Under the pieces are notes generated by a model. The model had not been told where the DNA came from and ran no database searches. It was given only the letters and a program-made list of their open reading frames with translations. A program made the position numbers and the translations under genes. Positions 9,221 to 18,544 of a stretch of 64,000 bases of DNA are shown here, piece after piece. Each line of letters opens with the position of its first letter. The first letter of the stretch is position 1. Origin of the DNA: Belnapia moabensis DSM 16746 (GTDB taxonomy: Bacteria; Pseudomonadota; Alphaproteobacteria; Acetobacterales; Acetobacteraceae); the NCBI RefSeq assembly GCF_000745835.1, contig NZ_JQKB01000010.1, positions 91,953-155,952 of the forward strand, given 5' to 3'.

Positions 9221-9391
9221 ATGGCGCGCAGACCGAATTACGGCCAGCAGCGGGCCGAGGTGAATCGCGGCAAGCAAGCCAAGCAGGAAGCGAAGCAGCG
9301 CGAGCGCGAGGAGGCCGTCGCCCGCCGCAAGGCCGAGCGCGAGGCCCAGGGCCTGCCCCCCGAGGAAGAACCCGCAGACCAGGACAGATAG
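9221..9391 (+). CDS. Very small basic/acidic helical protein (56 aa)
   Basis: This short frame encodes 56 residues starting MARRPNYGQQRAEVNRGKQ. GGGAG lies 7 bases before the ATG. The protein is almost entirely charged and Gln/Ala-rich: a Lys/Arg/Glu-rich segment (about residues 15-45) predicted to be a long helix or coiled coil, then an acidic tail (PPEEEPADQD). Small proteins of this look occur in alphaproteobacteria as hypothetical proteins, and I know of no function. It is absent from the longer-frame view because it is under 60 codons. The good ribosome site and position between two similar small genes support it. Confidence 0.68.
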   Translation: MARRPNYGQQRAEVNRGKQAKQEAKQREREEAVARRKAEREAQGLPPEEEPADQDR

Positions 9392-9421
9392 CCGCCACCG
9401 CGGCGGCATGAGGATAGGATC

Positions 9422-9640
9422 ATGGCCAAGCGCCGCGATGATGGAAAATACGTGCTCTTTGACGTCGCCTATGCGGATGGCAGCCGTGCCTCCAACCGGA
9501 AGGTGCCGACCGAGCTGCTCGGCGGCCTCGACGGCGACGAGCCGGCCCGGGATGAGATCGAAGCCCAGGACCGGCGGATCGCCGAAGCCTCCGGCAAGCC
9601 CCAGCGGGCGATCCTGACACTGGCCCGCGCGGGCCGGTAA
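9422..9640 (+). CDS. Small conserved-looking hypothetical protein (72 aa)
   Basis: This 72-residue protein starts MAKRRDDGKYVLFDVAYADGS. It has an N-terminal beta-like half, a central acidic stretch (LDGDEPARDEIEAQDRRI) and a basic end. There is no signal peptide or membrane segment. GAGGA precedes the ATG, and a strong hairpin follows the stop, so the small-gene group ends here. I do not recognise the family. Confidence 0.7.
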   Translation: MAKRRDDGKYVLFDVAYADGSRASNRKVPTELLGGLDGDEPARDEIEAQDRRIAEASGKPQRAILTLARAGR

Positions 9641-9647
9641 GCAAATA

Positions 9648-9677
9648 GGGCCGGCGGATCGCTCCGCCGGCCCTTTC
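9648..9677. terminator. Bidirectional terminator between the small genes and hppA
   Basis: A perfect 11-bp stem (GGGCCGGCGGA at 9648-9658, TCCGCCGGCCC at 9663-9673) with a TCGC loop lies between two converging genes. Short T tracts flank it on both strands (TTTCC to the right; CCCTATTTGC when read leftward). It can end transcription from both sides. Confidence 0.82.
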
Positions 9678-9681
9678 CATG

Positions 9682-11799
9682 TCAGCTATGCGCCAGGATT
9701 GCCAGTAGCAGCAGCGCCACGATGTTGGTGATCTTGATCATCGGGTTCACCGCCGGCCCCGCCGTGTCCTTGTAGGGGTCGCCCACCGTATCGCCCGTCA
9801 CCGCGGCCTTGTGGGCATCCGAGCCCTTGCCGCCATGATGGCCTTCCTCGATGTACTTCTTCGCATTGTCCCAGGCGCCGCCGCCCGTCGTCATCGAGAC
9901 GGCGACGAAGAAGCCGGTGACGATGACGCCGAGCAGCATCGCCCCCAGCGCCTCGAAGCCCGCCGCCTTCCCGGCGATGGCGGTGACGCCGAAATAGCAG
10001 ACCAGTGGCGAGAGCACCGGCAGCAGCGAGGGGATGATCATCTCCCTGATCGCCGCCTTGGTGAGGATATCGACCGCGCGGCCATAATCCGGCCGGTCGG
10101 TCCCCGCCATGATGCCGGGCTTCTCCCTGAACTGCCGCCGCACCTCCTCCACCACCGCCATGGCAGCGCGGCCGACGGCCGTCATCGCCATGCCGCCGAA
10201 GAGAAACGGCAGCGCCCCTCCGAAGAGCAGCCCCATCACCACATAGGGGCTGGTCAGGCTGAAGGTCAGCGCGCCGATCCCGGCGAAATAGGGGAAGGTC
10301 GCCGCATTGGCCGAGAAGTAGGCCAGGTCCTGCGTATAGGCGGCGAACAGCACCAGCGCCCCGAGCCCCGCCGAGCCGATGGCATAGCCCTTCGTGACGG
10401 CCTTGGTGGTGTTGCCGACCGCATCCAGCGCATCGGTCGTGACGCGGATCTCGCTCGGCAGCCTCGCCATCTCGGCGATGCCGCCGGCATTGTCCGTCAC
10501 CGGCCCGAAAGCATCGAGCGCCACCACCATGCCCGCCAGCGCCAGCATCGTCGTCACCGCGATGGCGATGCCGTAGAGCCCTGCCAGGTTGTAGCTGAAC
10601 AGCACGCCGGCGATGATGATGAGCGCCGGGATGGCCGTGCTCTCCATGCTGACGGCGAGCCCGCGGATGACGTTCGTGCCATGCCCCGTCACCGAACTCT
10701 CGGCGATGGCCTTCACCGGTCGGTAGTCGGTGCCGGTATAGTATTCCGTCACCACGATGATGAGCCCCGTCACCGCCAGCCCGACGACGCCGCAGAGAAA
10801 CAGCGAGAAGGCGGTGAAATTCGCCCCCGCCGCGCTCAGCGTTCCGCTGCCGAAGACCAGGTAGCTCAGCGGCAGCAACGCGACGAGCGAAAGGATGCCG
10901 GTGACGATGAAGCCCCGGTACATCGCCCCCATGATCGAGTTGTTGGCCGGCAGCTTGACGAAATAGGTCCCGGCGATCGAGGTGACGACGCAGACCGCGC
11001 CGATCGTCAGCGGATAGAGCATCCCCTGCGCCAGCATGTCGGCGGGGAAGGCGATGGCGGCCAGCACCATCGTCGCCACCATGGTCACCGCATAGGTCTC
11101 GAACAGGTCGGCCGCCATGCCCGCGCAGTCGCCGACATTGTCGCCGACATTGTCGGCAATGGTCGCCGGGTTGCGGGGGTCGTCCTCGGGGATGCCCGCC
11201 TCGACCTTGCCGACCATGTCGCCGCCGACATCGGCGCCCTTGGTGAAGATGCCGCCGCCGAGCCGCGCGAAGATCGAGATCAGCGAAGCCCCGAAGCCGA
11301 GCGCGACGAGCGCGTCGATCACCGGCCGGCTGTTCGGCGCATGCCCAACCAGCACGACCAGGATGAAGAAGTAGACGGCGACGCCCAGCAGCGCGAGCCC
11401 CGCGACGAGCATCCCGGTGATGGCCCCCGACTTGAAGGCGACGTCGAGCCCCGCCGCCAGCGAGCCGGCCGAGGCCTGCGCCGTCCGCACATTGGCCCGC
11501 ACCGAGACATTCATGCCGATGAAGCCCGCCAGCCCCGAGAGCAGCGCCCCGAGCAGGAAGCCGATCGCCACGCCGATGCCCAGCCAGAGCACGATCGCCA
11601 CGAAAAGCACGATGCCGACCAGGGCGATGGTCATGTACTGGCGCTTCAGATAGGCCTGCGCGCCCTCCTGGATCGCCTGGGCGATCTCCTGCATGCGCGC
11701 AGTGCCCGCATCGAGCGCCATCACCTGCCGGGCCGTGACCACGCCATAGGCGAGCGACAGCGCCCCCAGCAGGATCACGAGCAGCAACGTCACTGTCAT
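9682..11799 (-). CDS. hppA: Membrane-bound proton-pumping pyrophosphatase
   Basis: This polytopic membrane enzyme hydrolyses pyrophosphate and pumps H+. From the ATG at 11799, with an AGGAAGGGGGG run upstream, it has 705 residues and about 16 membrane segments. The substrate motifs are clear: [19 protein letters not shown] with the following [22 protein letters not shown], and the C-terminal [14 protein letters not shown] and [14 protein letters not shown]. The segment [19 protein letters not shown] carries Lys where K+-dependent enzymes have Ala, so it is of the K+-independent type. An upstream in-frame extension to 11901 lacks family character. It appears to stand alone. Confidence 0.96.
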   Translation of the reverse strand: MTVTLLLVILLGALSLAYGVVTARQVMALDAGTARMQEIAQAIQEGAQAYLKRQYMTIALVGIVLFVAIVLWLGIGVAIGFLLGALLSGLAGFIGMNVSVRANVRTAQASAGSLAAGLDVAFKSGAITGMLVAGLALLGVAVYFFILVVLVGHAPNSRPVIDALVALGFGASLISIFARLGGGIFTKGADVGGDMVGKVEAGIPEDDPRNPATIADNVGDNVGDCAGMAADLFETYAVTMVATMVLAAIAFPADMLAQGMLYPLTIGAVCVVTSIAGTYFVKLPANNSIMGAMYRGFIVTGILSLVALLPLSYLVFGSGTLSAAGANFTAFSLFLCGVVGLAVTGLIIVVTEYYTGTDYRPVKAIAESSVTGHGTNVIRGLAVSMESTAIPALIIIAGVLFSYNLAGLYGIAIAVTTMLALAGMVVALDAFGPVTDNAGGIAEMARLPSEIRVTTDALDAVGNTTKAVTKGYAIGSAGLGALVLFAAYTQDLAYFSANAATFPYFAGIGALTFSLTSPYVVMGLLFGGALPFLFGGMAMTAVGRAAMAVVEEVRRQFREKPGIMAGTDRPDYGRAVDILTKAAIREMIIPSLLPVLSPLVCYFGVTAIAGKAAGFEALGAMLLGVIVTGFFVAVSMTTGGGAWDNAKKYIEEGHHGGKGSDAHKAAVTGDTVGDPYKDTAGPAVNPMIKITNIVALLLLAILAHS

Positions 11800-11987
11800 C
11801 AAGACGGTAGCCCCCCCTTCCTTCGCCGCGCCCTTCGAGGGGCGCTGGTGAAGCGAGGCTAGGCGGGCAGCGGTAGCGGCGCAACGGTATCCCTGCTGCA
11901 TTCCGCTGCCATATCAGCGGTTGTGAGGCTTGCCGGCCGGCCCCGGCGCCGTCACGATGGGGCGAGGCTTTCCCGGAGGAAACGCGG

Positions 11988-13157
11988 ATGATGCGGCGTG
12001 CATTGCCGGCGCTGGCTTTGGCGCTGGGCCTGTTGGCGGGGCCGGCGATGGCGCAGGAGGTGGTGGAGAAGCGGGTCTTCGAGGGCGGCGCCTACCAGAC
12101 GCGCGGCGGCGCGACCATCACCAACCTCCGCATCGGCTACCAGACCATGGGCCGGCTGAATGCCGAGGGCACCAACGCCATCCTCATCTGCCATTTCTTC
12201 AGCGGCAACAGCCACGCCTTCGGCCGGCTCGCGGCGGGCGGCCCCGCCGGCTACTGGGACGCCATCATCGGCCCCGGTAAGCCGATCGACACCGACCGCT
12301 ATTTGGTCGTCTCGGCCGACACGCTGGTCAACGTCAACGTCCCCGACGCCAACACGGTGACGACGGGCCCCGCCAGCATCAACCCGGACACCGGCCGTCC
12401 CTACGGCCTGACCTTCCCCGTCGTCTCCATGCGCGACTTCGTCGAGACGCAGAAGCGCCTGCTCGACAGCCTCGGGGTGAAGCGCCTCGCCCTCGTCGCC
12501 GGCCCTTCCAATGGCGGCTTGCAGAGCATCGAATGGGCGGCCGCCTACCCTGGTTTCATCGAGCGGGTGATGCCCGTCATCGCCGCCGACATCGACGCCT
12601 GGATGCAGGGCTGGCTCGACATCTGGGAGGCGCCGATCCGCCTCGACCCGAACTGGGCCGAGGGCAATTACTACGGCCAGGGGCGCGAGCCGCCGCTGCG
12701 CGGCCTCGCCGAAGCCTGGAAGGTCGTCACGCTCCACGCCCGCGACCGCCTCTGGGCGAAGCAGTACGACCGCCAGCTCCCCGAAGGCCAGGACCCCGCC
12801 CGCCGCATCGGCGACCGCTTCGCCATCGAGCGCTGGCTCGACGATGCCGCTGCGGCCCGCGCCCGCACCTCGGACGCCAATTCCTTCCTCTACATGGTGC
12901 GCGCCAACCAGCTCTTCCTGAACGAGTACCCAAGCTTCGCCGCCGCCCTCTCCGGCACCCCGGCGCGCTGGCTGGTGGTCTCCGCGCCGACCGACCGGGT
13001 CTTCCTCGCCGATGGCGTCCGCGAATTCACCGAGACGCTGCGCAGCGCCGGCAAGCAGGTGGAGACGGCGGAGCTCGCCGGCCCGCTCGGCCATCTCAAC
13101 GGCGTGGTCGGCATGGCCCCGGTCGGCGACCGAATCAGGGCCTTCCTCGCGCGCTGA
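11988..13157 (+). CDS. Exported MetX-like alpha/beta-hydrolase
   Basis: The 389-residue protein resembles the homoserine O-acetyltransferase (MetX) branch of alpha/beta-hydrolases, but begins with a clear Sec signal peptide (about residues 1-22, cleavage after AMA). The nucleophile elbow is GPSNGGLQ (about residues 170-177), close to the GxSMGGMQ of MetX with Met to Asn. A conserved GPLGHLNGVVGM near the C-terminus holds the catalytic His. A cytoplasmic biosynthetic enzyme should not be exported, so the activity is probably hydrolytic or on a periplasmic substrate. GGAGG lies upstream of the double ATG. It stands alone between hppA and a chemoreceptor. Confidence 0.83.
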   Translation: MMRRALPALALALGLLAGPAMAQEVVEKRVFEGGAYQTRGGATITNLRIGYQTMGRLNAEGTNAILICHFFSGNSHAFGRLAAGGPAGYWDAIIGPGKPIDTDRYLVVSADTLVNVNVPDANTVTTGPASINPDTGRPYGLTFPVVSMRDFVETQKRLLDSLGVKRLALVAGPSNGGLQSIEWAAAYPGFIERVMPVIAADIDAWMQGWLDIWEAPIRLDPNWAEGNYYGQGREPPLRGLAEAWKVVTLHARDRLWAKQYDRQLPEGQDPARRIGDRFAIERWLDDAAAARARTSDANSFLYMVRANQLFLNEYPSFAAALSGTPARWLVVSAPTDRVFLADGVREFTETLRSAGKQVETAELAGPLGHLNGVVGMAPVGDRIRAFLAR

Positions 13158-13168
13158 CCCACGCATAA

Positions 13169-13189
13169 GGCGAATCGTAACGTTTCGCC
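13169..13189. other. Near-perfect inverted repeat between the MetX-like and chemoreceptor genes
   Basis: GGCGAA (13169-13174) and TTCGCC (13184-13189) pair around a 9-base centre that can extend the dyad by two more pairs. No T run follows, so it may be a weak terminator of the upstream gene or an operator. Its function is unknown. Confidence 0.35.
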
Positions 13190-13243
13190 CGCACAGTCCA
13201 CCACCGCGGCCAGGCGCAATCCGGCGCCGGCCGCCCAGCGTGG

Positions 13244-15436
13244 ATGCAAGCCGTGTCGAAACTCCAGTTCCGCTCCGTCCGCACCCGGATCGCCGCCCTC
13301 TCCGGCGCCTGCCTCCTCGGCACCGGAGTGGTCCTGACCGGCTGGAACATCTTCACCGCCTTCCGCACCGCCGAGGTGGTCGAGAGCCGGACGGAGGCCC
13401 TGCTCGACCAGGGCGCCCTCGACTATCTCGGCAGCGTCGCCGCGGTGCAGGCCAACCGCATTCGCCTCGAATTCCGCACCGCCCTCGATGCCGCCCGCGC
13501 CCTGAGCTCGACCTTCGCTGTCCTCGCCGCGGCCGACTCCGGCCTGGAGCCGGAGCTGCGGCGCAGCCAGATGAACCGCATCCTCGCCGCCGTCCTCGCC
13601 AACGAGCCCAACCTCAACGGCACCTACACCGCCTGGGAGCCGGATGCGCTCGACGGCGCCGACGCCTTCTACCGCGGCCAGCGCAGGACGGGCACGGACG
13701 ACACCGGCCGCTTCATCCCCTACTGGAACCGCGACGCCACGGGCCGTATCGGCCTGCAGTCCCTTGTCGAGTATGAAAGCCGCGACCTCCACCCGAACGG
13801 CGTGATGAAGGGCGCCTGGTATCTCGGCCCGCGCGAGCATGGACGCGAGAGCGTGCTCGACCCGCTGCCCTATGTGGTGCAGGGCCGCAACCTGCTGCTG
13901 GCCACCCTCTCCGTGCCGATCAAGCGGGATGGGCGCTTCCTCGGCGTCGCCGGCGCCGACATCAACCTCGACTTCGTGCAGCAGCGGGCGACGGAGGTGG
14001 CTGCCCAACTCTATGACGGCCGCGCCGCCGTCACCATCATCAGCAATATGGGCCTGGTTGTCGCCAGCTCGAACAACCCGCAGCAGGTCGGCCAGTCCTT
14101 CGCGCCGCTGAGCCCCGACTGGCAGGCAGATCTCCGCACCGTGCAGGAGGGCCGCGCCGCCACCGCCCTCGACCGCCAGACCGACTCGCTGCGCGCCTTC
14201 TCGCCTATCATCCAAGGCAATACCGACAAGCCCTGGAGCGTGCTGGTCGAGGTGCCGCGCAGCGTGGCACTGACCGCCGCCGCCCAGCTCGGTGCGGAGC
14301 TCACCGCCCGCAACCGGGCCGATGCGCTGCTGCAGCTCGTCGCCGGCCTCACCGTCGCGGCGCTCGGCATCGGCGTGATGGTGCTCGCCGCCGGCGGCAT
14401 CGTCCGCCCGGTCCGTGCCTGCGTCGCCTTCGCCGAGGGCATCGCCGGCGGCCGTCTCGACCAGCGCCTCGCCGTCGAGGGCCAGGACGAGATCGCCAGC
14501 CTGGCGACGGCGCTCACCCGCATGCAGTCCGACCTGGTCGAAGCCCGCGCCCAGCGCGAGCGCGACCAGGAGGCGACCGAGGCCGCCCGCCGCACCGCCA
14601 TGCTCGCCGCCGCCGAGGAGATCGAGGCCTCGGTGCAGCGCACCGCCGACGGCGTGCTGCACAGCGCCCGCCGCATGGGCGAGAGCGCCCAGGCGATGGC
14701 GGAGGCGACGGACCGCACCGCCGGCCAGGCCGTCGATGTGGGCCAGGCCGCCGACCGCGCCAGCGCCAATGTCCAGACCGTCGCCGCCGCCGCCGAGGAG
14801 CTGGCCGCCTCCGTCTCTGAGGTCGGCCGCCAGATGAACCGCTCGACCGAGATCGCCGCCGAGGCCGTGCGCCTCGCCGAGCAGGCCGACCGCCAGGTGG
14901 TCGGCGCCACCGCCAGCTCGGAGCGCATCGGCGGCGTCGTCCAGCTCATCCAGGACATCGCCGGCCAGACCAACCTGCTGGCGCTGAACGCAACGATCGA
15001 GGCGGCCCGCGCCGGCGAGGCCGGCAAGGGCTTCGCCGTCGTCGCCTCCGAGGTCAAGAACCTCGCCGCCCAGACCGCCAAGGCCACCGAGGAGATCGCC
15101 GCCCAGGTGACGGACATGCAGCGCTCCACCCAGGACACCGCGGCGATGATCCGCCGCGTGGCCGAGGTGATCGGTCAGATGGACCAGGTGGCGACCGCCA
15201 TCGCCGCCGCCGTCGAGGAGCAGGCCGCGACGACGCAGGAGATCGCCCGCAGCGTCCAGAACGCCGCCGGCGACACCCGCTCCGTCACCAGCAACATCGA
15301 TGAGGTGAACGGCGCCATCCTCGGCGTCGGCCGCAGCGCCGGCGAGCTGCGCGGGATCGCCGACCAGCTCTCGGGCGACGCGACCGCGCTCGGCGGCGTC
15401 ATCGACACTGTCCTCCGCCGCCTCCGCGCGGCCTAG
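13244..15436 (+). CDS. Methyl-accepting chemotaxis protein with periplasmic Cache-type sensor
   Basis: This 730-residue inner-membrane chemoreceptor senses a ligand outside and controls CheA inside. The first membrane segment is at about residues 20-42, and a large periplasmic region follows with Cache-like features ([15 protein letters not shown], then [18 protein letters not shown]). The second membrane segment is near 365-388, then a HAMP domain (to about 440) and the signalling domain with its hairpin tip near 575-600 ([18 protein letters not shown]). No chemotaxis genes lie nearby. The start is uncertain: an in-frame GTG at 13253 is equally close to poor ribosome sites. The stop shares CTAG with the converging permease gene. 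Confidence 0.93.
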   Translation: MQAVSKLQFRSVRTRIAALSGACLLGTGVVLTGWNIFTAFRTAEVVESRTEALLDQGALDYLGSVAAVQANRIRLEFRTALDAARALSSTFAVLAAADSGLEPELRRSQMNRILAAVLANEPNLNGTYTAWEPDALDGADAFYRGQRRTGTDDTGRFIPYWNRDATGRIGLQSLVEYESRDLHPNGVMKGAWYLGPREHGRESVLDPLPYVVQGRNLLLATLSVPIKRDGRFLGVAGADINLDFVQQRATEVAAQLYDGRAAVTIISNMGLVVASSNNPQQVGQSFAPLSPDWQADLRTVQEGRAATALDRQTDSLRAFSPIIQGNTDKPWSVLVEVPRSVALTAAAQLGAELTARNRADALLQLVAGLTVAALGIGVMVLAAGGIVRPVRACVAFAEGIAGGRLDQRLAVEGQDEIASLATALTRMQSDLVEARAQRERDQEATEAARRTAMLAAAEEIEASVQRTADGVLHSARRMGESAQAMAEATDRTAGQAVDVGQAADRASANVQTVAAAAEELAASVSEVGRQMNRSTEIAAEAVRLAEQADRQVVGATASSERIGGVVQLIQDIAGQTNLLALNATIEAARAGEAGKGFAVVASEVKNLAAQTAKATEEIAAQVTDMQRSTQDTAAMIRRVAEVIGQMDQVATAIAAAVEEQAATTQEIARSVQNAAGDTRSVTSNIDEVNGAILGVGRSAGELRGIADQLSGDATALGGVIDTVLRRLRAA

Positions 15437-16215
15437 CCCTCCGGCCGCATCGCGCTCTCGTGCCAGCGCCTGAGCAACAGGTGCTGGACGAGGCCGAGCA
15501 CGGCGAAGATGGCGATGCCGAGCGCCGAGATCAGCGCCAGCGCCGCGAACATCCGGGGGATCTTCAGCTGGTACCCGGCTTCCAGGATGCGGAAGGCCAG
15601 CCCCGATCCCGTTCCCCCCGCACCCGCCACGAATTCCGCGACCACGGCCCCGATCAGCGCCAGCCCCCCGGCGACGCGGAGCCCCGCGAGGAAGAAGGGC
15701 AGCGCTCCCGGCAGCCGCAGCAGCCACAAGGTCTGCCACCGAGTCGCGCCATAGAGCCGGAACAGCTCCACATGGTTGCGGTCGGCGCTGTTCAGCCCGA
15801 GCACGGTATTCGACAGGATCGGGAAGAAGGCGACGATCCAGGCACAGATCAGCAGGCTGATGGTGACGTCGTCCACCCAGATCAGGATCAGCGGCGCGAT
15901 GGCGACGACCGGCGTCACCTGCAACACCACCGCATAGGGGAAGAAGGCCCGCTCCACCCAGCGCGACTGCGCGAAGAGCACGGCCAGCAGCCCGCCGAGC
16001 GTCACTGCCAGCAGCAGGGCCAGCAGCGCGATCTTCAGCGTCACCAGCATGGAGGAACGGAAGAGCGGCCAGTCCTCCACCAGGGCGCGGGCGATGGCGA
16101 CCGGCCCCGGCACCTGATAGGCCGGTACCTCCAGCAGCCGGACGGCCGCCTCCCACCCGCCGAGCACGAGCAACCCGACCAGGGCCGGCGCCAGCCAGTC
16201 CGCCCATCGCCTCAT
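15433..16215 (-). CDS. ABC transporter permease, NitT/TauT type
   Basis: A 260-residue inner-membrane permease of the SsuC/TauC/ThiX-like family with about six membrane segments. The cytoplasmic coupling segment is visible as [19 protein letters not shown], close to the EAA motif. From the ATG at 16215 it overlaps the end of the ATPase gene (ATGA), and an AbrB-like gene and the binding protein lie further upstream on the same strand. Together they would import a small organic substrate. The longer open frame to 16437 is out of place because it would overlap the ATPase gene extensively. Confidence 0.9.
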   Translation of the reverse strand: MRRWADWLAPALVGLLVLGGWEAAVRLLEVPAYQVPGPVAIARALVEDWPLFRSSMLVTLKIALLALLLAVTLGGLLAVLFAQSRWVERAFFPYAVVLQVTPVVAIAPLILIWVDDVTISLLICAWIVAFFPILSNTVLGLNSADRNHVELFRLYGATRWQTLWLLRLPGALPFFLAGLRVAGGLALIGAVVAEFVAGAGGTGSGLAFRILEAGYQLKIPRMFAALALISALGIAIFAVLGLVQHLLLRRWHESAMRPEG

Positions 16216-16949
16216 GCCCGCATCGCCTCCTCCAGCGCCTCGGTCGTCCGCCGGCAGAGCGCCGCATAGCCGGCCGAGGTGCGGAACCCCTCGGGCCGCG
16301 GCGCCGCCTCCTCCACCCTCACCTCCGCCGCGATCCGCCCCGGCCGCGCCGCCATGACGAGGATGCGCGAGGAGAGGTAGACGCTCTCGAAGACCGAATG
16401 GGTGACGAAGACCACCGTCACCCCGCTCCCCACCCACAAGGCGAGCAGGTCGTCATTCAGCCGGTGCCGCGTCAGCTCGTCGAGCGCGGCGAAGGGCTCG
16501 TCCATCAGCAGCAGGCTCGGCCGCGTCACCAGGGCGCGCGCGATGGAGACGCGCATCCGCATCCCCCCCGACAGCTCCCGCGGATAGGCCCGCTCGAAGC
16601 CGCCGAGCCCCACCTGTGCCAGCGCCGCCGCCGCCCGCGCCTCCTGCTCCGCCCGCGCCATCCCCGCCAGCCGCAGCGGCAGCCGCACATTGGTGATGGC
16701 ATCCGACCAGGGCAGCAGCGTCGCCTCTTGGAAGACGAACCCGACCTGCCGCGACGCCGCCCGCTCGATCCGCCCCTCGCTCGGCTCCGCGAGCCCCGCG
16801 ATCAGCCGCAGCAGCGTGGACTTCCCGCAGCCCGAAGGCCCGAGCAGCGACAGGAACTCCCCCGCCTCGATCCGCAGATCGACCCCCCGCAGAGCCTCCG
16901 TCCCGCTGGCGAAGCGCTTGCCGACGCCATCCAGGGCGACGAGCGTCAC
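16212..16949 (-). CDS. ABC transporter ATP-binding protein, NitT/TauT type
   Basis: This 245-residue ATPase energises the adjacent permease. Walker A is GPSGCGKSTLL (about residues 38-48), the Q-loop is VGFVFQEATLLPW, the signature is LSGGMRMRVSIARAL, Walker B is LLLMDEPFAALDE, and the H-loop is FVTHSVFES. It overlaps the permease start by four bases. Upstream, the AbrB-like gene with its hairpin separates it from the substrate-binding protein gene, which is unusual for this transporter class. Confidence 0.94.
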   Translation of the reverse strand: MTLVALDGVGKRFASGTEALRGVDLRIEAGEFLSLLGPSGCGKSTLLRLIAGLAEPSEGRIERAASRQVGFVFQEATLLPWSDAITNVRLPLRLAGMARAEQEARAAAALAQVGLGGFERAYPRELSGGMRMRVSIARALVTRPSLLLMDEPFAALDELTRHRLNDDLLALWVGSGVTVVFVTHSVFESVYLSSRILVMAARPGRIAAEVRVEEAAPRPEGFRTSAGYAALCRRTTEALEEAMRA

Positions 16950-17006
16950 GCGAGGGGGGAGGGCAGGGGCGGCATCGCGTGAGGATGAAGGGAGGAAAAC
17001 GCCGAC

Positions 17007-17030
17007 GGCAAGGGCCGGATATCCCTTGCC
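17007..17030 (-). terminator. Hairpin between the AbrB-like gene and the ABC ATPase gene
   Basis: The 8-bp arms GGCAAGGG and CCCTTGCC pair perfectly around an 8-base loop. Read on the minus strand, a TTTT lies 7 bases beyond. It sits downstream of the AbrB-like gene, so it could end that short transcript before the ATPase gene. Confidence 0.5.
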
Positions 17031-17061
17031 TCCATACCCCGCCCGCGCTATAGGAAAAAAG

Positions 17062-17304
17062 TCAACGCTCCGCCTTGCGCCGCCGCCGGCCCTCGATCAC
17101 CCGCATCGCTTCCCACAGCACCTCCTTGGTGATGCCCTGCGGCGCATACTGGCTCTCCACCCAGTCGGGTGAGGGCGCGACCACCGGCCGCACCATCAGC
17201 ACCCCGTCCTCCAGGTGGATCTCCGCCTGTGTCGCCTGGCCGAACCGGGCCCGCAGCGCCGTGGGGATGGTGATTTGCCATTGCGGCGAGATGCGGACGA
17301 GCAT
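17062..17304 (-). CDS. AbrB/MazE/VapB-type DNA-binding protein, apparently orphan
   Basis: The 80-residue product has an N-terminal SpoVT-AbrB swapped-hairpin domain (MLVRISPQWQITIPTALRAR, then FGQATQAEIHLEDGVLMVRP), typical of antitoxins and transition-state regulators. The C-terminal part would normally bind a PIN-type toxin. No toxin-sized gene lies on either side. I place the start at 17304 because GGAG lies 6 bases upstream; an in-frame ATG at 17316 is the alternative. A good promoter and flanking hairpins suggest a separate transcription unit inside the transporter locus. It could be a remnant of a toxin-antitoxin pair or a local regulator. Confidence 0.78.
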   Translation of the reverse strand: MLVRISPQWQITIPTALRARFGQATQAEIHLEDGVLMVRPVVAPSPDWVESQYAPQGITKEVLWEAMRVIEGRRRRKAER

Positions 17305-17339
17305 GCGACACTCCATCCCGGCCCCAGCGCCGGGATTCG

Positions 17340-17369
17340 AATAAAGTCCTAAATCCCTAAAATTGTCAA
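17340..17369 (-). promoter_or_regulatory. Sigma-70-like promoter of the AbrB-like gene
   Basis: On the minus strand a perfect TTGACA (17369-17364) is followed after 18 bases by TTTATT (17345-17340), four of six matches to TATAAT. The local AT content is far above its surroundings. Initiation would fall near 17333, about 30 bases before the preferred ATG. Confidence 0.6.
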
Positions 17370-17370
17370 A

Positions 17371-17409
17371 CCAAAACGAAATTGGCCAGGGGCTTGCGGG
17401 CCCCTGGCC
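17371..17409 (-). terminator. Terminator of the NMT1-type binding protein gene
   Basis: Arms GGCCAGGGGC (17384-17393) and GCCCCTGGCC (17400-17409) are perfect complements. On the minus strand the hairpin starts right after the stop codon of the binding-protein gene and runs into AATTTCGTTTTGGTTT. This isolates the receptor transcript from the AbrB-like gene. Confidence 0.83.
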
Positions 17410-17410
17410 T

Positions 17411-18439
17411 TCAAGCCTTGCCGATGCCCTTGTTCACCAGCCCCAGGTCGAAGGCCCGCCGCCACTCCATCCCCCGTGGCACCACGCCCACCTGCACAGC
17501 CGCCTCGTAGAGCGCCTCCCACCGCGCCTCCGTCATCGCCCCGATGCCGAGCGCGAGCGCATCGCCCGAGCGCACGATGCCCTCCTTGTTCATCATCTCC
17601 GTCCCATAGGCGATGAGGTCCTCGCCCATCTCCGGGTTCTGCTGCCGGATCAGCCGGTTCGCCGCCTCGGTGTCGAAGCCGCCGGCCTTGCCCTTCAGGT
17701 ACTGGTCCCACCCCTGGAGGCTGGCCTCGACGAAGCGCCCGATCACCTCGCGCCGCTCGGCGAGGGTCTTCGCCCCGACATTGATGGTGGTGCCATAGTC
17801 CTGGAAGCCGCTGTCATGCACCAGCAGCACCACCGGCTCGACCCCTTGCTGCCGGATGGAGAAGGGTTCGCTCCCCAGATAGCCCTGCTGCATCACCCGC
17901 TTGTCGGCCAGGAAGGGCGCCAGGCTGAAGGTATAGGGCCGCACCTGTTCGTCGCTCAGCCCGTATTTCTGCCGCACATAGGGCCACCAGGTGACGCGCG
18001 GCTCGGCGCTGATCAGCACCGGCCGCCCCTTCAGCGACTCGAAGCCCGTGATCCCCTGGCCCGGATGCCCGATCAGCACCACCGGATCCTTCTGGAACAC
18101 CGCGGCGACACAGAGGAACGGAATGCCCTCCCGCACGAAGCCCAGCGCCCCGAGCCCGTTGCCCATCGCCATGTCGACCCGCCCGCCGACCAGCAGCTGC
18201 GCCGGGTTGATCTGCGGCCCGCCCGAGCGCAGCTCCACCTCCAGCCCCGCCGCGCGGTAGAGCCCCGCCGCCTGCGCCTGGTAGAAGCCGCCATGCTCCG
18301 CCTGGGCGCGCCAGTTGGTGACGAAGCTCACCCTGTCGAGCCGCGGCTGCGCCCGCACCGGGCCTGCCGCCACCAGCAGCGGCCCCGTGGCGAGCCCCAG
18401 CGCCACCCGGCGCGAGGCGATGAAGCGTTCTGCGGCCAT
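17411..18439 (-). CDS. NMT1/THI5-like ABC transporter substrate-binding protein
   Basis: A 342-residue periplasmic receptor. A signal peptide of about 32 residues (ASRRVALGLATGPLLVAAG) may use the Tat path because of the SRR start. The mature part shows the family features VSFVTNWRAQAEHGGFYQAQAAGLY, GGPQINPAQLL and VDMAMGNGLG. This superfamily binds thiamine precursors, riboflavin, nitrate, sulfonates or other small organics. The start at 18439 has GGGGAGAAG just upstream; the frame is open much further, but only as a shadow of the next gene. It should serve the permease and ATPase genes further down the same strand. Confidence 0.87.
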   Translation of the reverse strand: MAAERFIASRRVALGLATGPLLVAAGPVRAQPRLDRVSFVTNWRAQAEHGGFYQAQAAGLYRAAGLEVELRSGGPQINPAQLLVGGRVDMAMGNGLGALGFVREGIPFLCVAAVFQKDPVVLIGHPGQGITGFESLKGRPVLISAEPRVTWWPYVRQKYGLSDEQVRPYTFSLAPFLADKRVMQQGYLGSEPFSIRQQGVEPVVLLVHDSGFQDYGTTINVGAKTLAERREVIGRFVEASLQGWDQYLKGKAGGFDTEAANRLIRQQNPEMGEDLIAYGTEMMNKEGIVRSGDALALGIGAMTEARWEALYEAAVQVGVVPRGMEWRRAFDLGLVNKGIGKA

Positions 18440-18544
18440 GGACTTCTCCCCTTCGGTCGCGCAACAGACTGCCATGTCGCGCCCCATCTTGCCCACTGCC
18501 GCAAGCCCCTGCACCCTGCGCCCATCAAACGAGAGGACCGCGCC

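Noticed and set aside
11141..11162. Short direct repeat of GACATTGTCGCC in hppA
   Set aside because: It encodes the conserved DNVGDNVGD motif of pyrophosphatases, so protein function explains it.
9811..11862. Plus-strand open frame of 683 codons opposite hppA
   Set aside because: It is a composition shadow of hppA; the sequence is Arg/His/Asp-rich without motifs.
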